From Fulvivirga marina (GTDB taxonomy: Bacteria > Bacteroidota > Bacteroidia > Cytophagales > Cyclobacteriaceae): a stretch of 64,000 bases of DNA. The translations under genes were made by a program, and so were the position numbers. Below, piece after piece: positions 53,141-61,636 of the stretch; position 1 is the stretch's first letter; every line of letters starts with the position of its first letter. Under the pieces are notes generated by a model. The model did not search any database and had not been told where the DNA came from. It saw nothing but the letters and a program-made list of their open reading frames with translations. The stretch spans positions 532,833 to 596,832 of the forward strand of contig NZ_JAEUGD010000066.1 of the NCBI RefSeq assembly GCF_016775155.1, given 5' to 3'.

Positions 53141-54061
53141 TTGTCGTTTCAACTTAAAATACTTGGCTCTAATTCAGCGATGCCTGCCTACGGCAGGCAC
53201 CACTCAGCCCAGCTGCTTAACGTGCAGAACCACCACTTCCTAATAGATTGTGGAGAGGCTACGCAAATACAGCTCTCAAGGTATAAGTGCAAAACCCTCC
53301 GTATCAATCACATTTTCATCAGTCACCTTCATGGTGACCACTACCTGGGATTAATGGGCCTTATCTTCACCATGCACCTGCTAAGGAGAAAAAGTGACCT
53401 TTACATATTCGGGCAAAAGGGTTTAAGAGAAATTATAACAACACAACTGAAGTATTCTGATACTATACTTAATTACAACATCCGATTCAAAGAACTTAAC
53501 CCAAATGAACCTGAGTTACTCTTTGAGGATAATACCATTGAAGTTAGCAGCTTTCCGCTTTTTCACCGTGTACCCTGCTGCGGCTTTCTTTTTAAGGAAA
53601 AATCCAAACCAGTAAGACTCAATAAAGATAAACTTCCTCAAAAAATTTCTTTGGCGCATATCGGCCTGCTAAAAAAAGGAGAAGATATATACGACGATCA
53701 GGGTAAGCTTCTTCACCGAAACAAAGACCTGACATTACCCCCTAGAAAATCCAGGTCATATGCTTATTGCTCTGACACCAAGTATGAGGAGTCTATCATT
53801 CCTCACATCAAAGGAGTAGATTTACTATATCATGAAGCCACCTTTCTAAATGAAAGGGAAATGTGGGCCAGCCAAACTTTTCACTCAACAACAAGCCAAG
53901 CCGCGGAAATCGCAAAAAAGGCCAATGTCGGACAACTAGTCATTGGTCATTATTCAGCGCGATACAACGATGTCACCCCCTTTCTAACAGAAGCAAAGGC
54001 CGTTTTCAACAATACCATACTTGCAACAGAAGGTGAAGCCATTGACATACCAGACCTATGA
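53141..54061 (+). CDS. rnz: Ribonuclease Z
   Basis: 306 residues with a TTG start; this start is chosen because the family begins with F-x-L-x-I-L-G-S-N-S-A-x-P and no ATG is available upstream. The zinc-binding motif H-L-H-G-D-H (residues 62-67) and later His and Asp ligands (S-D-T-K-Y, H-E-A-T-F, G-H-Y-S-A-R-Y) are present. The enzyme is a metallo-beta-lactamase-fold endonuclease that trims tRNA 3' ends, needed especially where CCA is not encoded, as in the tRNA genes of this window. It follows the STAS gene by 15 bases, and its stop overlaps the start of the queuosine transporter gene. Confidence 0.94.
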   Translation: MSFQLKILGSNSAMPAYGRHHSAQLLNVQNHHFLIDCGEATQIQLSRYKCKTLRINHIFISHLHGDHYLGLMGLIFTMHLLRRKSDLYIFGQKGLREIITTQLKYSDTILNYNIRFKELNPNEPELLFEDNTIEVSSFPLFHRVPCCGFLFKEKSKPVRLNKDKLPQKISLAHIGLLKKGEDIYDDQGKLLHRNKDLTLPPRKSRSYAYCSDTKYEESIIPHIKGVDLLYHEATFLNEREMWASQTFHSTTSQAAEIAKKANVGQLVIGHYSARYNDVTPFLTEAKAVFNNTILATEGEAIDIPDL

Positions 54062-54861
54062 AGCACATCATTGATAAAAAGACCAACCTCTTCATAATTC
54101 TTAGCGGTATATTCCTAACCAACGCCATTCTAGCTGAATTGGTAGGCATTAAGATATTCTCATTAGAAAGCTCATTGGGTTTTAACCCTGCTCAAATCAA
54201 TTTATTTGGAGGGTGGGTACTGGACTTTAACCTGACCGCCGGAGTCGTACTTTGGCCGGTTGTGTTTGTAACCACAGATATTATTAATGAATACTTTGGG
54301 AAAGAGGGCGTGAAAAAGATTAGTTTCCTGACAGTGATCTTTATCTCTTATGCCTTTCTCATTATAGCTGCCGTAAGTTGGTTAAGCCCGGCAGACTTCT
54401 GGATGGAAATCAACAGCACTGATGATGATGGCAATACTTTCAATATGGACTATGCCTTTGATAAAGTATTCCTTCAAGGTGCAAGAATTATTGTAGGTTC
54501 ACTTGCTGCCTTTTTAATAGGCCAGCTACTCGATGTTTTTGTGTTTCACAAGTTGCGACTGATTACGGGCAGCAAAATGCTTTGGTTACGAGCTACCGGC
54601 TCCACTTTAGTATCGCAACTAATTGACAGTTTTGTAGTCCTATTTATAGCTTTTTATTTACTGGCGCCTACCAATGTCCAATGGACATTCTCACAGGTCA
54701 TGTCAGTCGGTATTATTAACTACATATACAAATTCGCCATTGCCATCATCATGACTCCGACACTTTATATTGCACACCACTTTATAGATAAGTATTTGGG
54801 TCGAAACCGGGCAGAGGAAATGATGGAAGATGCTGCCAACAAGAGCGGCTCATTCTTTTAA
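54058..54861 (+). CDS. yhhQ: Queuosine precursor transporter (VUT/YhhQ family)
   Basis: 267 residues with six to seven membrane helices. Typical patterns: A-E-L-V-G-I-K-I-F near 26, P-V-V-F-V-T-T-D-I-I-N-E-Y-F-G near 71, and the C-terminal S-Q-L-I-D-S-F-V-V-L-F-I-A-F-Y. The family takes up preQ0/preQ1 for tRNA modification. The start overlaps the RNase Z stop by four bases (ATGA), so two tRNA-related functions are coupled. An insertion of about 20 acidic residues (S-T-D-D-D-G-N-T-F) lies between helices near 120. The 3' end overlaps the convergent gene on the minus strand by four bases. Confidence 0.92.
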   Translation: MKHIIDKKTNLFIILSGIFLTNAILAELVGIKIFSLESSLGFNPAQINLFGGWVLDFNLTAGVVLWPVVFVTTDIINEYFGKEGVKKISFLTVIFISYAFLIIAAVSWLSPADFWMEINSTDDDGNTFNMDYAFDKVFLQGARIIVGSLAAFLIGQLLDVFVFHKLRLITGSKMLWLRATGSTLVSQLIDSFVVLFIAFYLLAPTNVQWTFSQVMSVGIINYIYKFAIAIIMTPTLYIAHHFIDKYLGRNRAEEMMEDAANKSGSFF

Positions 54862-56309
54862 CCTGCTTTTTTCTTTTTAACCTCTTCCTCTTCAGCATTA
54901 ATCCCTATTTCACAAGGGTAGTCAAAAAGGCATTTGTCCTTAATGGCGCTAACAACCTTTCGGGGGACCATCTTCTCCCACCCTTCCTGGCCGGATTTAA
55001 TCATCGCTAATACGTTGTCTGATATAATATGTAGATTATCTACATTAGCTCCTTTGATATTTACCAGCTTGCTATTATCAATTAAATATTGATAAAGTCC
55101 CTGAAGATTATCTGGTAGCTCAAAGTTATCTAACGTATAGAGTCCCTCTCCTCCCACTTTGTGCGAAGGATAAACATAAAGTTTTACATTATTACCAAAC
55201 AGTGTACCGAACGCCTCGAGTACTCCTCCCCTCAAATTAGTATAGTACTTCTCCTCAAATACACGCTGTAGATTATAGATACCGAGAATTATACCAATTT
55301 TTCTTCCCTTAGTAATCCCTGAAAGATAATCGACTAACTTATAATATTCAGGATAATTAGAGATCATAACATTCTGCCCTAATGAACAGATAATATCTAC
55401 CCTATTCAGAAAATCCTTTTCATCTATTTCTCCTTCTGTCCTCAAGTCGTTAAGCGTGAGCTCTGTAAGCACCACTATTTTATTCTTTTCAACATCAGGT
55501 TCATTTTTAAAGTACCTTCGGGCAGTCAATAACATATCTACATTTACATGTGTTACCGGTCTGAAGCGCCCACGAAGTACAAGCACATTCTTCTTATACA
55601 GTGCCTCCGACGGCTGCATAACATTACCATCTGGACCAAACATAGCGGCAGAAGTCATACCACTCCTAACAAGCTTAAGACTCATCAGTCTGTTATCTAC
55701 ATGCCTGAAGTCAGGACCATATATCCTGAACATATCTATTTCTATCCTTCCTGGTGTGAGTCCATCAGAAAGAGAGTCTAACAGCTCTTCAGGGTCTTTT
55801 ATACAGAAACACCCAAAAATGAGGTTTACACCAATAATTCCAAGCGCTTGTTGTTGTAACACAGCATCATTGTCATGCATTTTAACATGAATGATACACT
55901 CGTTATATTCCGACTCTGGGGTACATTGAAAACGTAAGCCTATCCAACCATGCGGTTGATTGGTTCGCTCATAATTTAAAGCCTCTACTGTATTGGCAAA
56001 AGTAAAGAACTTCGAGGTTGGTGCTCTATGCGGTAACCTTTCGATCAGCAAGTCATACTCATGCTCCAGCATCTTCATCAATCTTGGCTCGCAGACATAC
56101 CTTTCGCACATACCATAAATGGCGTCACTAAAGCTCATATCATAAGCTGACATGGTCTTGGCAATGGTTCCTGAAGCTCCGCCTGCCTTAAAAAAATTAG
56201 CGGCGACATCCTGCCCCGCTCCTATCTCCGCAAACGATCCATAAATATGCTTATTCAGATTAACTTGAAGTGCCTTCTCTTTGGTAGTCAGTTGTCTTAG
56301 TGAATCCAT
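54858..56309 (-). CDS. Conserved protein of unknown function (family sometimes mislabelled TonB-dependent receptor or NMN adenylyltransferase)
   Basis: 483 residues. The start H-I-Y-G-S-F-A-E-I-G-A-G-Q-D-V-A-A-N-F-F and the stretch G-T-I-A-K-T-M-S-A-Y-D-M-S-F-S-D-A-I-Y-G are strongly conserved features of a widespread soluble bacterial family that I recognise but whose activity is not known. There is no signal peptide, no beta-barrel pattern and no HxGH nucleotidyltransferase motif, so neither common label fits. Other conserved points are R-L-P-H-R-A near 92, R-I-E-I-D-M near 187, F-G-P-D-G-N-V near 222 and E-A-F-G-T-L-F-G-N-N-V-K-L near 366. The C-terminus is lysine-rich. It is convergent with, and overlaps by four bases, the transporter gene. 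Confidence 0.75.
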   Translation of the reverse strand: MDSLRQLTTKEKALQVNLNKHIYGSFAEIGAGQDVAANFFKAGGASGTIAKTMSAYDMSFSDAIYGMCERYVCEPRLMKMLEHEYDLLIERLPHRAPTSKFFTFANTVEALNYERTNQPHGWIGLRFQCTPESEYNECIIHVKMHDNDAVLQQQALGIIGVNLIFGCFCIKDPEELLDSLSDGLTPGRIEIDMFRIYGPDFRHVDNRLMSLKLVRSGMTSAAMFGPDGNVMQPSEALYKKNVLVLRGRFRPVTHVNVDMLLTARRYFKNEPDVEKNKIVVLTELTLNDLRTEGEIDEKDFLNRVDIICSLGQNVMISNYPEYYKLVDYLSGITKGRKIGIILGIYNLQRVFEEKYYTNLRGGVLEAFGTLFGNNVKLYVYPSHKVGGEGLYTLDNFELPDNLQGLYQYLIDNSKLVNIKGANVDNLHIISDNVLAMIKSGQEGWEKMVPRKVVSAIKDKCLFDYPCEIGINAEEEEVKKKKAG

Positions 56310-56337
56310 CTTATCTCTTACATTCTGGTCTCAGAAC

Positions 56338-56345
56338 CAAAGTTA
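56338..56345 (-). promoter_or_regulatory. Candidate -7 box of the unknown conserved gene
   Basis: On the minus strand TAACTTTG fits TAnnTTTG and lies 29 bases before the ATG at 56309. No TTG at the expected spacing. Confidence 0.4.
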
Positions 56346-56562
56346 TATTTTAAATGCGAAAGTATGATACCCATTTACATAATATACAATATTCGAGTGC
56401 TTTGTGTTCTAAATATTAGCCTGGACCTTCAAATACAATCACCCTTTTCAGGGGATTAATTAAAATAATTAACTACCGCATATCAAGAAATACACCCTGG
56501 GTCCAGTTTTTCTTTTGAATAATCAGAAATTGTCCATATTTTCAGCCCTCAAAATAAAAATT

Positions 56563-57942
56563 ATGGCAAATAGAGGAGGCTTTTCAAGCCGAATAGGTTT
56601 TATTGTAGCGGCAGCGGGATCAGCTGTCGGTTTGGGAAATATATGGAAATTTCCTTACGAAGTAGGCCAGAACGGAGGCGCTATGTTTCTGCTGGTATAT
56701 TTAATTTGTACATTTCTTATCTGCTTCCCCATTATGATAGGAGAAATAGCTATTGGGCGACGAGCTCAAAAAGATGCTTACGGCTCCTATAAATCAATTG
56801 GAGGAAAAAAATGGGGTACCATCGGACTTTTCGGAATTCTATGTGGTATCATGATCCTGTCATTTTACAACGTAGTAGCGGGCTGGGCATTTGGCTATTT
56901 TCTTGAGATATCCTTTGGCGACCTGCTACAATCAGAAGACTTCAGAAGCTTCTTTGGCGGTTATGTAAGTGACATTTGGGATAACCTCATCTTTTCAATA
57001 TGTTTCATGATCATCACTGCATTCATTGTAGTTAAGGGTGTTTCAGGAGGTATTGAAAGAGCGTCTAAGATACTTATGCCCATGTTATACGTAATCCTCC
57101 TAGGATTAATCGTATACAGTTTGACTCTAGATAATGCAATTGAAGGAATCAAGTTCTACCTGTTACCAGACATTAGTAAACTTAACCTGGAAACTATATA
57201 CTCCGCTTTAGGACAAGCATTCTTCTCCCTTTCATTAGGTATGGGTGCCTTGATCACGTATGGCTCATATATTGATAAGAAACAAAATATTATTTCATCT
57301 GCAGCCATGATCTCAGTAATGGACGTATCTGTAGCTTTCTTAGCTGGCTTGCTCATCTTCCCATTAGTATTTTCTCAAGGCCAGACGCCTTCAGAAGGCC
57401 CTGGACTTGTTTTTGTTGCACTACCAGGAGTATTTAACGCCATGGGCCCTGTTATAGGCAAGGTTGTTGGTGGTGGATTCTTCCTTCTACTTTGTTTTGC
57501 AGCTTTAACCTCAACGATATCTTTGCTTGAGGTGCCTGTAGCCTACCTGGTAGATGAGAAAAAGCTCCCCAGAAAAGCTGTTGTTTGGATGTTGGCAGCT
57601 TTTATTTTTATCGTAGGACTGCCAAGCATGCTATCTCAAGGCGCAGTAGAATCATTTTCATCTCTTGGTTTTTATGGAGATAAATCATTTCTCGATTTCG
57701 TATCTGAAGTATTCTCCGATATAAGCTTACCACTCGGTGGATGCCTGATGTCGATCTTTATTGCTGTAAAATGGAAGACACAGAACCTTTCAGATGAGAT
57801 AAGTGAAGGTAACGAAAGCTATAAAGGATCATTTATGGAAAAAGCCATAAACCTTATCCTTGTATACGTCTCCCCTATTTTATTAGGGCTAATCTTTATT
57901 AACACTGTGTTAGATAAATTCTTCGGAATATCGATCATTTGA
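56563..57942 (+). CDS. Sodium-dependent transporter, SNF (NSS) family
   Basis: 459 residues from ATG 56563. The longer frame from a TTG at 56515 adds 16 residues not expected in the family, whose members begin with a short cytoplasmic stretch before helix 1. Helix 1 holds the sodium- and substrate-binding stretch A-A-A-G-S-A-V-G-L-G-N-I-W-K-F-P-Y (residues 14-30), the signature of neurotransmitter:sodium symporters. About eleven membrane helices are visible. Bacterial relatives (LeuT, TnaT, MhsT) import amino acids with sodium; the substrate here is unknown. The 3' end is 11 bases from the stop of the convergent TerB-like gene. Confidence 0.93.
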   Translation: MANRGGFSSRIGFIVAAAGSAVGLGNIWKFPYEVGQNGGAMFLLVYLICTFLICFPIMIGEIAIGRRAQKDAYGSYKSIGGKKWGTIGLFGILCGIMILSFYNVVAGWAFGYFLEISFGDLLQSEDFRSFFGGYVSDIWDNLIFSICFMIITAFIVVKGVSGGIERASKILMPMLYVILLGLIVYSLTLDNAIEGIKFYLLPDISKLNLETIYSALGQAFFSLSLGMGALITYGSYIDKKQNIISSAAMISVMDVSVAFLAGLLIFPLVFSQGQTPSEGPGLVFVALPGVFNAMGPVIGKVVGGGFFLLLCFAALTSTISLLEVPVAYLVDEKKLPRKAVVWMLAAFIFIVGLPSMLSQGAVESFSSLGFYGDKSFLDFVSEVFSDISLPLGGCLMSIFIAVKWKTQNLSDEISEGNESYKGSFMEKAINLILVYVSPILLGLIFINTVLDKFFGISII

Positions 57943-57953
57943 TAAATATCCCG

Positions 57954-58385
57954 TCAGGCAACATATTTTTCTGCCGCAACCTTTTTCAAATCCTCCCATG
58001 CCTCAGGTGTGGGAGGATTTCCTTTTTCGAACACCTCTATCATCCACTTCACCACTGATTTCTTAAATCCAAATTTAGACATTAGATCTTCACAAAATTC
58101 GATCTCACTGTCCTCAACCACATTATCGGCATAAACCATCATCACCAAATCGTAAAGCTGGTTCATTTTCTGATCATGGCTCTCAGGTATATTTAAAATA
58201 TTCTTCTTATCACTTCTTATCAGCAAGGCAATTTGGCGATCTTTAAGCCCATATTTGGCTCCTACCTTGTAAAGCATTTTTTCTTCTTCCGAATGCAGGT
58301 GTCCATCAACTTTAGCCAGAGCTATAAGGTTACTCAGGTGATTCTTTTTAAAAGCAAGGTACTGGTGTTCAAAAAATCCTATCAT
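57954..58385 (-). CDS. TerB-like helical protein 1
   Basis: 143 residues, all helical. The pattern L-I-A-L-A-K-V-D-G-H-L-H-S-E-E-E near 20 and V-Y-A-D-N-V-V-E-D-S-E-I-E near 88 is the repeated acidic helix pair of the TerB (tellurite resistance) fold, which can bind metal. No other ter genes are nearby, so a role in tellurite resistance is not implied. It follows a second TerB-like gene by 23 bases. The last 30 codons encode a self-complementary stretch that could act as a terminator for the convergent symporter gene. Confidence 0.75.
   Translation of the reverse strand: MIGFFEHQYLAFKKNHLSNLIALAKVDGHLHSEEEKMLYKVGAKYGLKDRQIALLIRSDKKNILNIPESHDQKMNQLYDLVMMVYADNVVEDSEIEFCEDLMSKFGFKKSVVKWMIEVFEKGNPPTPEAWEDLKKVAAEKYVA
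57988..58026 (+). terminator. Possible terminator of the symporter gene inside the convergent TerB-like gene
   Basis: Perfect 11-base stem AAATCCTCCCA/TGGGAGGATTT with an 11-base loop, followed by CCTTTTT on the plus strand. It is 45 bases after the symporter stop and lies within the codons for N-P-P-T-P-E-A-W-E-D-L of the TerB-like protein. Confidence 0.5.
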
Positions 58386-58408
58386 GACAACAAACTTTAT
58401 ATAATACT

Positions 58409-58780
58409 CTAATTATTTCGACTCCATAGTCTTTTAGTCAATGCAATTACTTCATCAAGGTCGGATTTCTTTAATTCCAACCTCTCAGCAATATTAAGAC
58501 ATAGCAGATACTCTTTTTCTTCAATATTACCGTCAACCATAGACATAAAAACAACATCTGCCAATTGTTCTTCTTTCGCCTCAGACAGTTCGGGCACAAT
58601 AAACTCAAGATTCTCTATATTGGCCATTACCGACATGATCTGCTCGGGTAAAAGCCCCAATTCTATAGCCCTTTCCTCTAAACATTCCCTTTCCACATCC
58701 TCAATGAAACCATCAGCAAAAGCTACCGACACAAGGTTAATAAAATGCTCCAGCTTAATGTTTCTAATCAAATCACTCAT
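58409..58780 (-). CDS. TerB-like helical protein 2
   Basis: 123 residues from ATG 58780; ten further codons upstream are open but do not fit the compact family start. It is helical and acidic with two repeats of the type F-A-D-G-F-I-E-D-V-E-R-E near 17 and M-V-D-G-N-I-E-E-K-E-Y near 81, as in the TerB fold. It is similar in layout to the next gene downstream and the two are probably co-transcribed. The 285 bases upstream to the next gene contain no gene and no clear promoter box. Confidence 0.7.
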   Translation of the reverse strand: MSDLIRNIKLEHFINLVSVAFADGFIEDVERECLEERAIELGLLPEQIMSVMANIENLEFIVPELSEAKEEQLADVVFMSMVDGNIEEKEYLLCLNIAERLELKKSDLDEVIALTKRLWSRNN

Positions 58781-59065
58781 TACTATAAAAATTTTCCCAG
58801 AGGCCCACAACCTCTACATTTAATCACACAATATTAATCAATTGAATATAATTATTAATGCTTGTACAGCCTGAATAATACATCAGCTTTTATATGATAA
58901 CCTTAATGAAAAATACGATTTTTTTCTCATCAAATGAAACCGCCACAAAATTTATTGATCAATAAATAGTTCGATTATTGCTCCGTAATCCGCATATTTA
59001 AGTATTCAGATGTCAGCAATCTGTTTCATATACCTAACCTATAAAAACTAAAACATTTAAACCCC

Positions 59066-59833
59066 ATGAAACATTTTTTTACCATTCTATTCCTAATAGC
59101 TTCATACCCAACATTTTCCCAAGAAACTATCTTCACGGATCGCCCTACAACAACTGATGCCGTTAAACTGATCTCCCCAGGCACATTTCAAATAGAAATG
59201 GGCTATATGAATACAATGTATGATGCTGTGGGAATTGATTTTAAAAGCATCACCTCTCCTAATCTGAGCATCAAATATGGTTTGGCAGAATGGTTAGAGC
59301 TGCGGCTTCTTGCTAACTACCTAACTTTAAAAGTCGATGCTTACAATATCGAAAACAGTTTATCCGGAGTAGCACCGCTAGTACTAAGCCCTAAACTGAA
59401 ATTAATTGATCAAAACTCCTGGATACCCAGAATAAGTTTAGCCACTGCAATTTCCTTTCCTGAGCCTGCTAAAGAAGAGTTTCAAACTGATAAGATAAAT
59501 TACGGAGGACGACTGCTGCTAGAGCATGTCTTCAATGACCGATACTCTTGGTCACATGGCTTTGGAGCTGACTGGGATGACTCAAGAGAAACAACCTGGG
59601 CTTACTCTTCTGCATTTAGTGCTTCCATTTCTGATAAATTCGGTGCTTTTACAGAAATATTCGGATACTTTGCAACGGGTTTTCCATCAACACATAGTAT
59701 TGACGCAGGGCTTACCTATCTCTTAAGCAGCAATTTACAGCTCGACACCTCTGTAGGTCTACCTCTTAATGACAATGCGCCAGACTTTTTCTATAGCATG
59801 GGCATAGCATGGAACACAAACTTCAAAAAATGA
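59066..59833 (+). CDS. Outer-membrane beta-barrel protein (transporter, PF13557-like)
   Basis: 255 residues. Signal peptide (F-F-T-I-L-F-L-I-A-S-Y-P-T-F-S-Q, residues 1-18), then I-F-T-D-R-P-T-T-T-D-A, a start typical of the group annotated as 'MetA-pathway of phenol degradation' transporters, followed by alternating strands (F-Q-I-E-M-G-Y, L-S-I-K-Y-G-L-A-E-W-L-E-L-R) and a final aromatic strand. The protein probably forms a barrel in the outer membrane. Despite the family name no link to phenol can be seen. It is convergent with the mannosyltransferase gene, one base apart from its stop. Confidence 0.75.
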   Translation: MKHFFTILFLIASYPTFSQETIFTDRPTTTDAVKLISPGTFQIEMGYMNTMYDAVGIDFKSITSPNLSIKYGLAEWLELRLLANYLTLKVDAYNIENSLSGVAPLVLSPKLKLIDQNSWIPRISLATAISFPEPAKEEFQTDKINYGGRLLLEHVFNDRYSWSHGFGADWDDSRETTWAYSSAFSASISDKFGAFTEIFGYFATGFPSTHSIDAGLTYLLSSNLQLDTSVGLPLNDNAPDFFYSMGIAWNTNFKK

Positions 59834-59834
59834 C

Positions 59835-61430
59835 CTACTCTACTCGATAGATCCTTGCCATGGTATTGCGATGTACCCTGGGATTTAAGATATGGAGCAA
59901 TAGATCAAAGTTTGAAGGATTGATCTCTTCAATGAGAACCAGCTGTTTACCTGGAAAAAGTTGTTGTACCCTACTCTTTCTGGCATCAAAGTTCTGATCC
60001 CCTTTAAAGACCACATAGTTGGGCTGCTTACCCGTGCTTTCAATTTCATGGGTAAGCTGTTCAATTGTTTTCTCAGTACCCAGATTAAAAGTTACTATAA
60101 ACTCAGGGTCAGCATATTTTTCATTTACCTCTACCTGACCAAAACCCAGCTCTCCATTCTGAATCTCATCAAAATCAGCACAATTGCTACCAAGATAATA
60201 AACAGGTGGCTGTTTTACCTTACCACGCTCACTCTCAATAATCACGGCACTTACATCTTCCTGTTGTGACAGGTAATGTAACGGGGCTACCCTGTCTTTC
60301 TTAGTAAAAGTTAGTGCAAGGGCTATAGCCGCAATAACGTTGATAGTCCAAAAAAACTTCCAAAGGCCTCTGTATAACACTTCATGACGGCTCCAAAAAC
60401 GTGATTTATCTTTAAAAGTATTCCAACCTATTACTCCCATTATTATAAGTAATGGATACATGGGAAGCAGAAAACGCTCTTGTTTGTTAGGGAAAAAGGA
60501 ATGCACAAGAAAAAAGATCAAAACTGCCAGGAATATTTTAGGCTCAACCTTCCATGTTTTTAAATAACCCCACATCAAAAAGACACTAACTGGCGGAACC
60601 AAAAAACCGAATGTGGTTAACAAAAACTTAAACGGCGACCCCGTAATATAATTATATGCATTTTCGCTATTGTAAATAAAGTAGTCTACTACATACTGAT
60701 ACGGATAATCAAAAAACAGCATATCAGGAATACCAATCAGCACAAAAGTTATGAGCAAAAAGCCAAGAGTAAACAAAATACTTTGAAGCCATTGTTTCCT
60801 AAAAAGAAGCACAATCCCCAGTCCCCCTGCAAACAGTACAATATGAAGCCTAATGGTAAATGCAATACCAAATAATACCCCTGCTAGCAGCCAGGGAATC
60901 CATTTTCCCGCATGCCCCCTTTCAGCTTTTAACATAACGTAAAAGCCAGCAAGAACCGGAGGAACACAAACCAATTCAGCCAGGAATTTCACACTAAGAT
61001 ATGGCATAAACCAAAGTACCGCCAGAATCCACCCCGCGAGTATTGCATTTCTCTTACTAGATATAAGTTCTACTATTTTATACCCGAAGTATACCACAAA
61101 CATTGAGTATACTGCATGCACTAGCCTAAGTACAGTAGCTTTCACTTCAGTGTCCACTATACTTAATGCACTCATTATCCACATTAAAATAGCATTAGCT
61201 CCAGCATAAACCATGCTATGCTTAGGTGGATGCTCTCCCTGTAACCATTGAGGAACACCCTCCGCCCAGCTGTTGGCCACCCTTATTACACAGAAATGAT
61301 CATCATGAAAAGCATACCCTTTGGAAAAGAATGCAGCCAGAAGCCGCAAGACCAATGCTGCAAAAAGTATAGCCCTTAAAGGGTTTTCATCTATAAAAAC
61401 GCGAAGTCGGGATTTGTTTATTGAGGTCAA
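59835..61430 (-). CDS. Integral membrane mannosyltransferase, GT22 (ALG9/PIG-B)-like
   Basis: 531 residues with about ten membrane helices in the first 400 residues. The first luminal or periplasmic loop has F-H-D-D-H (acidic pair expected for GT-C enzymes) and H-P-P-K-H-S-M, and the loop after the eighth helix has H-S-F-F-P-N-K-Q-E-R-F-L-L-P-M-Y-P, the signature of the GT22 family (ALG9/PIG-B type). Such enzymes transfer mannose from a polyprenyl-phosphate donor. The soluble C-terminal 130 residues form a mixed domain. The acceptor in this bacterium is unknown; no other glycan genes are nearby. A good promoter lies 23 bases upstream. Confidence 0.8.
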   Translation of the reverse strand: MTSINKSRLRVFIDENPLRAILFAALVLRLLAAFFSKGYAFHDDHFCVIRVANSWAEGVPQWLQGEHPPKHSMVYAGANAILMWIMSALSIVDTEVKATVLRLVHAVYSMFVVYFGYKIVELISSKRNAILAGWILAVLWFMPYLSVKFLAELVCVPPVLAGFYVMLKAERGHAGKWIPWLLAGVLFGIAFTIRLHIVLFAGGLGIVLLFRKQWLQSILFTLGFLLITFVLIGIPDMLFFDYPYQYVVDYFIYNSENAYNYITGSPFKFLLTTFGFLVPPVSVFLMWGYLKTWKVEPKIFLAVLIFFLVHSFFPNKQERFLLPMYPLLIIMGVIGWNTFKDKSRFWSRHEVLYRGLWKFFWTINVIAAIALALTFTKKDRVAPLHYLSQQEDVSAVIIESERGKVKQPPVYYLGSNCADFDEIQNGELGFGQVEVNEKYADPEFIVTFNLGTEKTIEQLTHEIESTGKQPNYVVFKGDQNFDARKSRVQQLFPGKQLVLIEEINPSNFDLLLHILNPRVHRNTMARIYRVE

Positions 61431-61452
61431 AACATGCAGATTAAAAGATGTG

Positions 61453-61483
61453 CAAAACTAAATCTAATAAAGCATGAAGTCAA
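61453..61483 (-). promoter_or_regulatory. Promoter of the mannosyltransferase gene
   Basis: On the minus strand TTG (61483-61481), a 20-base spacer and TAGTTTTG (61460-61453) match the Bacteroidota consensus. The start point would be about 15 bases before the ATG at 61430. Confidence 0.7.
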
Positions 61484-61570
61484 GAAGCTCAACACAATAG
61501 AAAAACATTTAACAAGGCTGCCTCTCCTGAATCACGATTAGAAAGTTCTCCAAAAATAGACTTACGTAAC

Positions 61571-61613
61571 AAAAAAAATACTGTTTCCCGACCTTTCAGT
61601 ACAAGAAACAGTA
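61571..61613 (-). terminator. Terminator of fadD
   Basis: On the minus strand TACTGTTTC/GAAACAGTA (nine pairs) with a 17-base loop, then a run of eight T. It lies 24 bases after the fadD stop. Confidence 0.8.
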
Positions 61614-61636
61614 CTCATCCTTTTAGTTGACAACAC

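Noticed and set aside
55456-55890. 144-residue plus-strand frame
   Set aside because: Complement of the conserved gene at 54858-56309, which has clear family motifs.
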